From Pseudomonadota bacterium (GTDB lineage: Bacteria > Pseudomonadota > Gammaproteobacteria > Steroidobacterales > Woeseiaceae): 64,000 nt of DNA. Positions 8,184 through 17,225 of the stretch are shown in pieces. The notes beneath the pieces were generated by a model, which worked only from the letters and a program-made list of their open reading frames with translations, did no database searches and was not told the origin of the DNA. The stretch lies in assembly GCA_022574185.1 (NCBI GenBank), contig JACZSM010000002.1:1-64000 (forward strand), written 5' to 3'. Numbering within the stretch: the stretch's first letter is position 1; each line of letters starts with the position of its first letter. The position numbers were made by a program, and so were the translations under genes.

Positions 8184-9266
8184 ATGCAAAGAAGAAAAAT
8201 GAACAGCGAAAACGTGTCACGTACTCGATTGATTGTCTCGGTCATGTGGCTGCTTGTCGTCGGCGTTGTGGTCGCCTGTCAGCCAGCTCAAAACGACGGT
8301 CCGCCGAAAGAAGGAGTCGCCGCTTTCTACGACGGCCGTATTATCCGATGGATCATCCCGTACAGTCCCGGTGGTGGCTATGATGAATACGGGCGTATGA
8401 TCGCGCCGTATCTCGAGAAATACACGGGTGCCCGCGTCGATATTCTGAACCTTCCCGGCGCAGGTGGCATGCGTGGCGTCAACGAGTTGTTTCACTCGCC
8501 GAAAGATGGCCTGACGATCGGCATGATAAACGGCAGCGCGCTCGTGACCAATGAGCTGGCCGGGATGCGTGGTGCCGATTACAAGATTGCCGAGTTCGAA
8601 TACCTGGGACGCATTGTCGCCGATGCTCGTGTATTCGTCATTGCGTTGGCGAGTGGTTACGACTCGTTCGAAGATATATGGAAGCTTGGCCAGGCTGTGA
8701 AAATTGGTGCGACGGGTCTGGGCGGCAGTACCTATGTCGATGCCGTGATCGCCAACGCGGCGCTGAAGATGGATCTCAAAATCATTCATGGCTTCGATAG
8801 TTCGTCTGTTATCCGGCAGGCAATGCTCAGGGGCGATATCGTCGGTACCTGGGGCTCCTGGGGCAGTGCCATCGATGCCGTGGATCAGGGCAGGGACAAG
8901 ATCGTTTTGCAAAGCGGCAATCAGAGAGGTCCCGGTCTAGCCGACGTGCCGACGGCTTTTGAATTGGCGGACAAACTCGACGATCCTGAGCGCGCGATCG
9001 CGATCCTGACGGCTTGGGAGTCGTTGCACGCGGTCGGCCGACCCGTTGCGGCACCACCCGGAACCGATGCCGTTAAAGTGCAATTCCTGAGTACAGCACT
9101 GGATAACGCGCTGCATGATCCGGAGCTACTTGATACGGCAAAAAAATTCGGCAGGCCGATCGACCACGTGTCGTCCGCAGAGATGCGCCAGATCGTCAAC
9201 GACGCGATGGTCCTGCCCGACGATATTCGCGAGCTGTTCGTGCGCGCCATACGGGGCGAGCTCTAG
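8184..9266 (+). CDS. tctC: Tripartite tricarboxylate transporter substrate-binding lipoprotein (TctC family)
   Basis: A 360-residue extracytoplasmic solute receptor. The hydrophobic leader ends in a lipobox, VVVAC, so the mature protein should be a lipid-anchored periplasmic protein rather than the usual soluble TctC. The Bug-family signatures follow: WIIPYSPGGGYDEYGR, the LPGAGGMRGVN loop and the GATGLGGSTYVDAV region. It precedes the TctA gene by 3 bases. ATG at 8184 is used; an in-frame ATG at 8199 is also possible. TctC proteins bind di- and tricarboxylates or related organic acids; the ligand here is unknown. Confidence 0.87.
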   Translation: MQRRKMNSENVSRTRLIVSVMWLLVVGVVVACQPAQNDGPPKEGVAAFYDGRIIRWIIPYSPGGGYDEYGRMIAPYLEKYTGARVDILNLPGAGGMRGVNELFHSPKDGLTIGMINGSALVTNELAGMRGADYKIAEFEYLGRIVADARVFVIALASGYDSFEDIWKLGQAVKIGATGLGGSTYVDAVIANAALKMDLKIIHGFDSSSVIRQAMLRGDIVGTWGSWGSAIDAVDQGRDKIVLQSGNQRGPGLADVPTAFELADKLDDPERAIAILTAWESLHAVGRPVAAPPGTDAVKVQFLSTALDNALHDPELLDTAKKFGRPIDHVSSAEMRQIVNDAMVLPDDIRELFVRAIRGEL

Positions 9267-9269
9267 CAC

Positions 9270-10784
9270 ATGGGCATCATCGAGGGACTGATCAGCGGTT
9301 TTCTGCAGGCGATCAGCTTCGCCGTGTTTCCGTACCTTCTGGTCGGTGCGACCTTCGGGCTCATTATCGGTGTCATACCGGGCCTCAGCGGCCATTTCGC
9401 GATGGCCATGCTGATACCGTTTCTGTATACGATGGAGCCCGCCGCCGGGATCGCGTTCTTGCTCGGTGCGCACTCGACCGTAGCCCAGGGAGGCGGACTG
9501 ACGGCGATATTCTTCAGTACGCCGGGCACGGGCCAGAACGCAGCGACACTGCTCGACGGTCCGCCGATGCGGATGAAAGGTCAGGGCGCGTTGGCTGCCG
9601 GGGCCGCGCTGACCTCCTGTTTCCTCGGCGCGACTTTCGGTGCGGTTGCCCTTGCACTGTTATTACCCATCCTGCAGATAGTCGTGCTGTTCTTCGGTCC
9701 GTCGGAAATCTTCGTGCTGGCGTTTCTGGCGCTGACGTTTGTGGCCGTGCTCGGTAAAGAGGACATCACGCGCAGCATGATCGCGGCATTGCTCGGCTTG
9801 TTGCTCGCCATGGTCGGCGTCGACAACGTCACGAATCAGGAACGCTTTACATTCGGCCTCCTGGAGCTTCGCGATGGACTCGGGCTCGTTCCCGTCATTC
9901 TCGGCTTGTTTGCTGTCGCCGAGATGTTCGACCTGTGGGTATCAGGACGTTCCCTGACGGGATCGCAAAGCAAGCCGCTCTCGGCGAGGGAGACGCAACG
10001 TCAGGTGTTCGAGGGAATGATGGAAGCGTTCAGGCACTGGTGGTTGATTGTGCGTTGCAGTGCGATCGGTACCGCCATGGGCCTGATACCCGGGCTCGGC
10101 AGTGCACCGGCAGCGTTTATTGCTTACGGTCACGCTAAACAGTCGTCCAAGAGCAAAGATACATTCGGCAAGGGCAATATTGAAGGCGTGATCGGTTCAG
10201 AAGCGGCCAATGACGCCGTGGAAGGCGGCGCGCTGGCGTCGACGGTCGCGTTCGGCGTGCCCGGCAGCTCGTCGATGGCCATCCTGCTCGGCGCATTGTT
10301 TGTCCTCGGTCTGGAAACCGGGCCAAGTTTGTTGACCTATCATGTCGATGTCGTTTTCGTCATGATTTTTACGATCATCATCGGCAACTTTATCGGCATG
10401 CTCGGCGGCATGTTTCTCGTCAATCCGCTCAGCAGGGCCACGGGGGTGCGCAGCTCCGTGCTCGTGCCTGTGCTGATCGTCGTCGTGTTCACGGGTGCGT
10501 TCGCTGTGCAAAGTGCGTGGTTCGATATGTTCATCGCACTATTATTTGGCATTATCGGCTATCTGATGAAGGTGCTCGATTATTCGCGTGCCGCGATGCT
10601 CATCGGCTTCGTACTTGGTTTTGCTGTGGAGAAAAACCTGTATTTGGCGACACAGCTGGATGGACCGTATTTCATCTTCAGGCCCATTCCGCTGACGCTG
10701 GCAATCATCACGATTGTGTTCCTGGCCTATAACATCTGGGGCATCGTCAGACATCGTCGGGAGGCAGACGACCATGTCGGATGA
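9270..10784 (+). CDS. tctA: Tripartite tricarboxylate transporter large permease TctA
   Basis: A 504-residue polytopic membrane protein of the TctA family, the usual length and with about twelve hydrophobic segments. Diagnostic stretches are GLIIGVIPGLSGHFAMAM near the N-terminus, the FFSTPGTGQNAATLLDG loop, MGLIPGLGSAPAAFIAY in the second half and the VAFGVPGSSSMAILLGA repeat. It forms the Na+- or H+-driven channel component working with TctB and TctC. Its last 11 bases overlap the start of the TctB gene, so the two are translationally coupled. Confidence 0.9.
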   Translation: MGIIEGLISGFLQAISFAVFPYLLVGATFGLIIGVIPGLSGHFAMAMLIPFLYTMEPAAGIAFLLGAHSTVAQGGGLTAIFFSTPGTGQNAATLLDGPPMRMKGQGALAAGAALTSCFLGATFGAVALALLLPILQIVVLFFGPSEIFVLAFLALTFVAVLGKEDITRSMIAALLGLLLAMVGVDNVTNQERFTFGLLELRDGLGLVPVILGLFAVAEMFDLWVSGRSLTGSQSKPLSARETQRQVFEGMMEAFRHWWLIVRCSAIGTAMGLIPGLGSAPAAFIAYGHAKQSSKSKDTFGKGNIEGVIGSEAANDAVEGGALASTVAFGVPGSSSMAILLGALFVLGLETGPSLLTYHVDVVFVMIFTIIIGNFIGMLGGMFLVNPLSRATGVRSSVLVPVLIVVVFTGAFAVQSAWFDMFIALLFGIIGYLMKVLDYSRAAMLIGFVLGFAVEKNLYLATQLDGPYFIFRPIPLTLAIITIVFLAYNIWGIVRHRREADDHVG

Positions 10785-11304
10785 TCCGCAGGTCTCGGGT
10801 AACCAGGACGAGGCAGCGCAGAAAAGTGTGGTACTCGAGCTCATGTTCATTTCGTTCGTGGGATTGGTCGTCGTCGGCGCGTTCATTGCGGCGCTCAACT
10901 ACGATTTTGTGTCGGCGCGGGCACCACTGGTCATTATCGTACCGTTGTTGATCCTGGTTGCTGTGCAGTTCAACAAGACGCTCAGGCAGGCGGAGCATCA
11001 TATCGTGCTACAGCAGCTATCGCACGCGCTCAAGGGTCGCGACAGCAAGTTCAACACCGTGCTCCGCTTTATCGCGTTCATGACTTTTCTGCTGCTGCTG
11101 ATCTATGTCGCGGGTCACTACGTCGGCATCTCGGTCTTCATGTTCGTGTTGATGCACTGGGTTTCGCGCGAGCGGCCGAGACTTGCGTTACTTGTCTCGG
11201 TCGGCGTAACCGTGCTGCTTTACTTCCTGTTCGAGCACGGCTTCAACATTGAGCTTTATCGCGGCTACATCCCTAAGCTGTTGGGCCGCTACGGGCTATT
11301 CTGA
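10774..11304 (+). CDS. tctB: Tripartite tricarboxylate transporter small permease TctB
   Basis: A 176-residue, four-helix protein in the position and size of TctB. A GGGAGG ribosome site 9 bases upstream fixes the ATG at 10774, inside the end of the TctA gene. Hydrophobic segments lie at about residues 20-40, 45-65, 95-125 and 135-155; a charged region between helices 2 and 3 contains HALKGRDSKF. Sequence conservation in TctB is low, so the assignment rests mainly on gene order C-A-B, topology and overlap. Its stop overlaps the end of the convergent amidohydrolase gene by 9 bases. Confidence 0.82.
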   Translation: MSDDPQVSGNQDEAAQKSVVLELMFISFVGLVVVGAFIAALNYDFVSARAPLVIIVPLLILVAVQFNKTLRQAEHHIVLQQLSHALKGRDSKFNTVLRFIAFMTFLLLLIYVAGHYVGISVFMFVLMHWVSRERPRLALLVSVGVTVLLYFLFEHGFNIELYRGYIPKLLGRYGLF

Positions 11305-12756
11305 GCAGGAAACGGAGACGGGCGGCATTATCACAGAGCAATCGGTTGGGCCTCTCAGGACTGTGCCGGCCTTAATGACGTAGCGAATGTCGCGGCTGTT
11401 GCGTATGTCGGTTGTAGGATCTGAGCCAAGCAATACGATATCGGCCTGTTTGCCTTGTTCAATGGTGCCGATCAACTCGTTCTTGTAGGTCATTTCAGCC
11501 GGCCACCGGGTTGCTCCCAGCAGTATTCGGTACGGCGCGATTCCGGCGTCCGCCAGCATCTTCATCTCCCTGTGCAAATTGATACCAACCAGCTTGTCTT
11601 CACCTGAATCTGTCGCTACCAGGATCTTGCCGCCTGCCTCACTAAAAAGTATTAAAAATTCCTCTACTTTTCTCAGACTTTCTTTATAAATTTCGATTTG
11701 ATCGACATTCATTTCATCAGCCCGAGCCCACCAGGCGCGTACGCCTTCTTTGTCATGTTCAGGCATATCACTGAATAGCCCACCGAATTCCATGGATTGA
11801 AAATCTACAGCGGCTTCACCATTCATCGATTCAGCAAAATAGCCATGACGGCCCATCATCGTGGGATTGATGTAGACACCGTTATCTACCAATGACCGAA
11901 TAAGTTCCGGCGCTTTGTTGAGGGCCATCAAATGATCGTGTTGTGGAGATCCGAATTTCTCACCGGGATCGCTGGAGGCAATGGACGAAGTAATTGGCCA
12001 CATGTGCTCAATGAACTTCATCCCTGCCGCAATAGATTCATTGGCGTCCCGCGAATGTCCAACGACCGGCAGTCCCCTGGCGTTTGCCTCTTCCATGACT
12101 ATTGTGCGTAATTCGGCGGACAGGCTGGATTCCACCTTGACGCCATCCACACCCAGTGTCACGAGACTGTCGAGATAAGTGGCGACCTCGCCACGACTAC
12201 TCAGCTTGACTCCCAGGGGGTGCGTACCGTCCAGGCTTTGTATGCGACGGCCCGTCATAAACAATGTCGGGCCATCAGGCACGGCGGAAGAGTTCATGAA
12301 ATCTTTGTAGGCCTTGATCCATTCGTTCGGATCCTGACCGGACTCGGCACAATGGTCTCCACAAGGTCCGGTATCAAACAATGTTGTGATGCCGTAATAG
12401 CTGCTGGCGCGTTTCCAGATGCTGGCATCGGGTAACCAGGGTCTGAAATGCACATGCGCGTCGAAGAATCCCGGCAAAATGAAATTTGAATCGGCTTGTA
12501 TAGTGTTCAACGACGATGGGATAGCTTCAATTGAGTCCGCCAGAATGATCCTGTCTATTTTTCCACCGCGAATGACCAGCGCTTTGAGCGGTTTGGGATC
12601 AGCGTGGTCGGCGACCATATCGAGCAGTACGCCGCCCAATATCACGAGATCCGCCTCAGAGACAGTCTGGGTTGGATTCTCTGTCGAACAAGCCGGCAGC
12701 AATGCAAATAGAAACAGCGTGAACAAAACTGACGTTGTGCGTCGTAATAGAGTCAT
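11296..12756 (-). CDS. Exported amidohydrolase lipoprotein (imidazolonepropionase-like)
   Basis: About 486 residues from the ATG at 12756, the start that gives a proper lipoprotein signal (hydrophobic leader ending LLPACS). The amidohydrolase-1 metal site is complete: FFDAHVHF (HxH), GVKVE lysine, VVGHSRD and IEHMWP histidines, and VATDSG aspartate. The tail IEQGKQADIVLLGSDP is the family's standard end. It should be a cell-envelope hydrolase acting on amide, ester or ring C-N bonds; the substrate is not predictable. It lies 16 bases downstream of the tandem alpha/beta-hydrolase gene, likely one operon. Base composition is visibly more AT-rich than in the preceding Tct genes. Confidence 0.82.
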   Translation of the reverse strand: MTLLRRTTSVLFTLFLFALLPACSTENPTQTVSEADLVILGGVLLDMVADHADPKPLKALVIRGGKIDRIILADSIEAIPSSLNTIQADSNFILPGFFDAHVHFRPWLPDASIWKRASSYYGITTLFDTGPCGDHCAESGQDPNEWIKAYKDFMNSSAVPDGPTLFMTGRRIQSLDGTHPLGVKLSSRGEVATYLDSLVTLGVDGVKVESSLSAELRTIVMEEANARGLPVVGHSRDANESIAAGMKFIEHMWPITSSIASSDPGEKFGSPQHDHLMALNKAPELIRSLVDNGVYINPTMMGRHGYFAESMNGEAAVDFQSMEFGGLFSDMPEHDKEGVRAWWARADEMNVDQIEIYKESLRKVEEFLILFSEAGGKILVATDSGEDKLVGINLHREMKMLADAGIAPYRILLGATRWPAEMTYKNELIGTIEQGKQADIVLLGSDPTTDIRNSRDIRYVIKAGTVLRGPTDCSVIMPPVSVSCSE

Positions 12757-12772
12757 AGGTTGGCTGTAACTC

Positions 12773-14257
12773 TTAGCGCGGTGGAGCGGGTAACTCTCTT
12801 TCCAGGAAGTCACCCATAAAACCGACCATTTGCGGGTGAAAGTAACGAATGTGGTGCGAGTGTCCCAGTCGCGGGTAGATCATCAACTGGCTATTCTTCG
12901 CCCGTTTGTGCACGAGTTCGGTTCCTGCTCTCGCCCAGTTGGTTTCAGTGTCGATAAGCAGAATGGGAATATCCAACGATGCAGTAGCGTGTTCCATTCG
13001 TTCGTCGGCCTCGTAAGCCGAAATCAAAATCATAGCCTTGATGCGATCATCTCCTTCTGCTGCCAGTAACGCGGACCTTGTCCCCCTTGCTTCACCTACA
13101 ATCGCAATCCTGTCGGAATCAATTCCCTCCAGTGATGCAAGAAAATCGATTGCTCCCTCGGTATCCAATTCGAATGGGCTCGCTAACAGATTCTCTCGTA
13201 CTTCAAGTACTTCCTCTGAGTCAAATAATTTTCCTTGCATGCTTTGCCCGCGACCGCGGAGCTCGATACTCAATACGACGAATCCCCTGCGGGAAAACTC
13301 TTCTTCGAAACGATACATCGAGTACCTATTTGAGCGTGCACCCGAAACCTGTATGACGCCGGGTACGAGTCTGCCATCTTTCCCCAAGCGGTCTGGATAA
13401 CGTAGATTTCCATGAATTGTCCAACCATCCTTGGTAGTGAAAGAGACCGCTCGAATACGGCCCAGGTCCCTGACTTGCTCGCCCAGCCAGGCGACTAGAT
13501 TATCCAATTCTACGTCCGGTTGAGTCCCGCGCCTAACCAGGTTGAAACCGCGGCCTGCCGAGTAGGGCGCAAACATATGGCTATCCGGGTTCTTGGCATT
13601 GGCATAAATCTCTGCCATTTCCAGAAATACGGCTTTGTCGAGAATGCTCGCGCCCACATAAAGGGGAATGTCGACGGAGCCGAGATAGTTCTTTGACTCG
13701 TCGCTTAAGCCCTCGCCACCCAGCAGCACCAACGCACGCGTCGGAATCGATTCAGTTTCCCGCATGCTGCGAACGGCCGGTTCGGCACTGAATTGCGACG
13801 CTAAAATGCCGATTCTGAGACGATCCACGCCCGGGTAGTCGGCCATGAACTGCATGGCCCCTTTGACGTCGAGGTACATCTGTTCCTGCATTTTCGTCGA
13901 AAAATCGTGCCGCTCGTCCGGGATGGGCTGATGCTCGCCCATGCTTTTTTCACGACCGCGCCAATCGATAGCGAGTGTGGCGATTCCAGCCTCGATTGGC
14001 AGTCTGTGCGCAAGTTCAGCATCGTTGTCACCGACATCGAGACGTTCATGTTCCTTCTCATGCAGCAGTACCATGCCCGGATACTCATTATTTCTGTCGG
14101 CGCCGACAGGCAGCCTCAGCGTCGCACTGATGGTCCATCCGTCATCTGTTACGAAATCGATTTCTTTGGAAATGAAATGATGGTCTGCACGAATTGTATT
14201 GGCGGTGCTACATAGAATTAGGATGGACAACAAAATTGATTTTTTGTGTGTAAGCAT
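12773..14257 (-). CDS. Exported tandem alpha/beta-hydrolase-fold protein with degenerate active sites
   Basis: About 494 residues from the ATG at 14257, supported by an AGGTGG site about 6 bases upstream and a signal peptide (LLSILILCSTANTIRA). Two alpha/beta-hydrolase repeats are visible. Each opens with a D-G-W-T-I motif (VTDDGWTISATLRLP, then TTKDGWTIHGNLRYP) and carries a D/E-R-G-R oxyanion-side motif (IDWRGREKSM, IELRGRGQSM). The nucleophile elbow is not canonical in either: ILASQFSAE in the first, VGEARGTRS in the second, where Ser is replaced by Ala. A C-terminal His (RLGHSHH) remains. It may be a binding protein or use unusual chemistry. Same operon as the amidohydrolase lipoprotein. 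Confidence 0.72.
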   Translation of the reverse strand: MLTHKKSILLSILILCSTANTIRADHHFISKEIDFVTDDGWTISATLRLPVGADRNNEYPGMVLLHEKEHERLDVGDNDAELAHRLPIEAGIATLAIDWRGREKSMGEHQPIPDERHDFSTKMQEQMYLDVKGAMQFMADYPGVDRLRIGILASQFSAEPAVRSMRETESIPTRALVLLGGEGLSDESKNYLGSVDIPLYVGASILDKAVFLEMAEIYANAKNPDSHMFAPYSAGRGFNLVRRGTQPDVELDNLVAWLGEQVRDLGRIRAVSFTTKDGWTIHGNLRYPDRLGKDGRLVPGVIQVSGARSNRYSMYRFEEEFSRRGFVVLSIELRGRGQSMQGKLFDSEEVLEVRENLLASPFELDTEGAIDFLASLEGIDSDRIAIVGEARGTRSALLAAEGDDRIKAMILISAYEADERMEHATASLDIPILLIDTETNWARAGTELVHKRAKNSQLMIYPRLGHSHHIRYFHPQMVGFMGDFLERELPAPPR

Positions 14258-14467
14258 TATCCCACCTGTATTGTCTGGCGACCCCGTGTGTGCGACTGAC
14301 ACCATAATCCTGGAATGCTCAACGATCAATTACTCGCGATACGAATCGATTTTTTCCGGCATACGTTTTTTGAACTAAACTTAAGCATTGGGAAAAGCGA
14401 GATTTACCGATTTCCTGCCATTAATTAAGGATCGATAGCTACGTTGGACTACCGAGGGTCAATTCCC

Positions 14468-14989
14468 ATGAGACGTTATAGTATTTTTCTGTCAGCGCTA
14501 TTTTTGACCGGTGCGGTGGCGGCAGAAGGACCTGTGTTTCATTTGGGCAAGACGCCGACAGACGCCGAAATTCAGGCCATCGATACGCTCGCGGATCAGG
14601 ATGGAAAAATATTGCCAAAGGGACGCGGCACCGCTGCAGAGGGAGGCGGAATTTTCGCCCGGCGTTGCGTCGTTTGCCACGGTCTGAACGGCGAGGGGAC
14701 GGACACGCCGGCCGGTGTAGCCCCTATGCTGATTGCAGAGGATAAACAAGGCACTGAGGGAATTCGTCATTTGCATTTTGCAACGACGTTATTCAGTTTT
14801 ATCTATCGAGCCATGCCGATGAATGAGGAAAAATCCCTCAGTGAGGATCAGGCGTATGCGCTTGCCGCCTTTTTGCTCTACAGAAACGGCGTCATTCAGG
14901 AAGATGAAGAAATGAATGCCAAAAGTTTGCCAGAGGTCATCATGCCCAACCGGGACGCATGGAGTCCCCCTCCGGAAACTTCTGGATAA
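14468..14989 (+). CDS. SoxD-type monohaem cytochrome c
   Basis: A 173-residue periplasmic cytochrome matching the N-terminal haem domain of SoxD. The pattern is FHLGKTPTDAEIQAID, then the haem motif CVVCH (Cys67, Cys70, His71), an ATTLFSFIYRAMPM segment with the likely Met ligand, a SLSEDQAYALAAFLLYRNG helix and IMPNRDAW. The usual SoxD is roughly twice as long with two haems; the second haem domain is missing here. The ATG at 14468 has a GAGGG site 9 bases upstream and gives a normal signal peptide. It is followed 22 bases later by the SoxC-like gene, the reverse of the usual soxCD order. Confidence 0.8.
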   Translation: MRRYSIFLSALFLTGAVAAEGPVFHLGKTPTDAEIQAIDTLADQDGKILPKGRGTAAEGGGIFARRCVVCHGLNGEGTDTPAGVAPMLIAEDKQGTEGIRHLHFATTLFSFIYRAMPMNEEKSLSEDQAYALAAFLLYRNGVIQEDEEMNAKSLPEVIMPNRDAWSPPPETSG

Positions 14990-15011
14990 TCTTGCGTCAG
15001 AGGAAACGACT

Positions 15012-16208
15012 ATGACTGACAAAAATTTAGGTTCACGCAGACGGTTTTTAAAGGGCGGTGCAGCCCTGGGATTGACAACAGCTGTGGTTCCGGCCGTGCG
15101 CTCACAGGAATCCAGTGATGGGCTGAGCCGAAGTGCCTATGGGGTGCGGTCTCGCTATGTAACATCAAAGCGGATCGGCGACGGCGGCAATAATTCCGAT
15201 TTTGAGAGCGAATACAATACTTTGAGCCCAATTCAGAATCAGGTCGGAATCATTACGCCGTCCGCACTGCATTTCAACAGTTCCCATGGTGCTTCCCCGC
15301 CTGATATCGATCCGCATGAACATGAATTGATGATCCACGGCCTGGTCGACCGTCCTCTTAAATTTACGATGGCAGAACTGCAGCGACTGCCGTTCATATC
15401 CCGGATTCACTTCATCGAGTGCTCTGCGAATTATCCGCTTCCCAAAGATGTCACCGTGCAGCATACGCATGGCAAGACATCCTGCAGCGAATGGACGGGC
15501 GTACCGCTGTCGCTCATTCTCAATGAAGCCGGAGTAAGAAGTGGTGCCAAATGGATTGTCGCGGAGGGAGCTGACCGCGACTCGCACAGCAAGAGCATTC
15601 CCCTGCAACGTGCGCTGGATTCCTGTTTCGTGGCTTACGGTCAGAATGGTGGGCCATTACGGCCACACCAGGGATATCCTCTTCGCCTGATGGTTCCGGG
15701 TGCCGGTGGATTCAGCCATGTCAAATGGTTACGGCGAATTAAAGTAGTGGATAAACCGTACCTCACGCCATCCGAACGGTTCAACGAACTGCACGGCCCC
15801 AAGTCGGTTATTACTTTTCCTTCTGGCGGACAGCAGTTGCTTGAACGCGGTTATTACACGATATCGGGTCTGGCCTGGTCCGGCGCTGGTCGCATTCAAT
15901 CGGTGGAGGTTTCCACCGATGGCGGCAGGAAGTGGCAGCCTGCAAGTATTAATGGTCCCGTTTTACCTGTGGCACATACCCGCTTCAGTCTTGCCTGGAA
16001 CTGGAATGGCAAAGAGACCACGATAATGTCACGTTGCACGGATGATGTGGGACAAGTCCAACCCACCGCCATTGAATTCGCCCGTTCCAGGGGCGTGAGT
16101 GTCGACAAAGTCCTATCCCGTGAGGTCAGGCGTCAAGGTCATTGGAACCTGGTCTTTCCATGGAAAATAGCAAGTGATGGGCAGGTTCAGCATCATTACT
16201 GGGTGTAA
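15012..16208 (+). CDS. SoxC-type molybdenum sulfane/sulfite dehydrogenase subunit
   Basis: A 398-residue molybdopterin protein of the sulfite oxidase family, SoxC branch. A Tat signal (GSRRRFLKGG) at residues 7-16 is followed by the Mo-co domain with the Mo-ligating cysteine in HFIECSANY (Cys137), the HGKTSCSEWTGVPLSLIL segment typical of SoxC, GYPLRLMVPGAGGFSHVKWL, and a C-terminal dimerisation domain with VEVSTDGGRKW. The start has an AGAGGAA site. SoxC acts with cytochrome SoxD on protein-bound sulfane sulfur, but no soxXYZAB genes are present in this window, so the substrate may differ. It is translated just before an orphan substrate-binding protein. Confidence 0.82.
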   Translation: MTDKNLGSRRRFLKGGAALGLTTAVVPAVRSQESSDGLSRSAYGVRSRYVTSKRIGDGGNNSDFESEYNTLSPIQNQVGIITPSALHFNSSHGASPPDIDPHEHELMIHGLVDRPLKFTMAELQRLPFISRIHFIECSANYPLPKDVTVQHTHGKTSCSEWTGVPLSLILNEAGVRSGAKWIVAEGADRDSHSKSIPLQRALDSCFVAYGQNGGPLRPHQGYPLRLMVPGAGGFSHVKWLRRIKVVDKPYLTPSERFNELHGPKSVITFPSGGQQLLERGYYTISGLAWSGAGRIQSVEVSTDGGRKWQPASINGPVLPVAHTRFSLAWNWNGKETTIMSRCTDDVGQVQPTAIEFARSRGVSVDKVLSREVRRQGHWNLVFPWKIASDGQVQHHYWV

Positions 16209-16221
16209 TCAGGAGATCGTG

Positions 16222-17196
16222 ATGCGACCAATACGCCGCATGACCGGAATTATTCTTCCCTTGTTATTGGTTTTGTCGCCGGCACTACTGGCACAACAGA
16301 TCCGGGTCGGGACCATCAGTTCTTCTATCAATAACTGGCCATTATGGGTGGCTGAGGCGAAAGGAATGTTTGCCGATGAAGGACTGGATGTCCGGGTTAC
16401 GGTAACGGGAGAGTCTGGACATCAACTTGATATGGTTGATGACGAACAACTCGATATTTTCCATCAGGCGGCAGATCATTTTGTGCGCGAGATTGAGCAC
16501 GGCAAAAACTATGTGGTGCTGCATACGATCACCCGGGCTGCCAATGCGCTGATCGTCCGGCCGGAATATAAAACCTATGAAGACCTGCGGGGGAAGACCA
16601 TCGCGCTGGACAATCTGCAGACAGGTTACTGGTTGCTGTATCGAAAAGTACTGCAGAAATACGGTCTTCAGCCGGGTGATTACCACCTCTCGCCAGATTC
16701 TGGTGGTCCGGCCATGAGGATAATGAAAGTACGGGAAAACCGGGCGCAGTTTACGTATATGAATGCACCGGCAAGCATCAAGGCCGAACTTGATGGCTTC
16801 CCGATACTCACCAATTTATCAGAGCATTACCCCGAGTTCCCTGCCTCATCGATTGGCGCACGTCGCAACTGGGCGGAATCAAACCGGGACACGGTCATTG
16901 CTTATCTGCGTGCCTACATCCGTGCATCGGAGTGGCTACTGGACCCGGCCAATCGTGATGATGCGATCGAGATTGCGGCGGGCATTGGCCATGACCGTGA
17001 CGCATTGCCGGGAAGTTATGACACTTTTATAGAGAACGGGCTTGTCCGATACGGAACCCTGAGTAGGACAGGTTTTACCCAGGTCGGGGAATTGCTGGTT
17101 GAGGGCGGGGTAATAGATTCGTTCGGCGATATGGAAAAATATGCCGACCCGGGTTATCAGCAGGCGGCACGGGAGCAAATGCTCGAATCAAGATAA
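16222..17196 (+). CDS. Periplasmic substrate-binding protein, SsuA/THI5-like (NMT1)
   Basis: A 324-residue exported binding protein. ATG at 16222 is preceded by AGGAGAT, and the signal peptide ends ALLAQQ. The NMT1/SsuA fold is shown by IRVGTISSSINNWPLWVAE, KGMFADEGLDV, TYEDLRGKTIALDN and the later ASSIGARRNWAESN segment. Relatives bind alkanesulfonates, nitrate or thiamine-pyrimidine precursors. No ABC permease or ATPase lies nearby, so it is an orphan receptor. It is in the same operon as the SoxD/SoxC-like pair, which favours a sulfur-containing ligand; that is inference only. Confidence 0.78.
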   Translation: MRPIRRMTGIILPLLLVLSPALLAQQIRVGTISSSINNWPLWVAEAKGMFADEGLDVRVTVTGESGHQLDMVDDEQLDIFHQAADHFVREIEHGKNYVVLHTITRAANALIVRPEYKTYEDLRGKTIALDNLQTGYWLLYRKVLQKYGLQPGDYHLSPDSGGPAMRIMKVRENRAQFTYMNAPASIKAELDGFPILTNLSEHYPEFPASSIGARRNWAESNRDTVIAYLRAYIRASEWLLDPANRDDAIEIAAGIGHDRDALPGSYDTFIENGLVRYGTLSRTGFTQVGELLVEGGVIDSFGDMEKYADPGYQQAAREQMLESR

Positions 17197-17225
17197 TGTT
17201 GAGTAGTGCCCTGGAACAACCTGGC

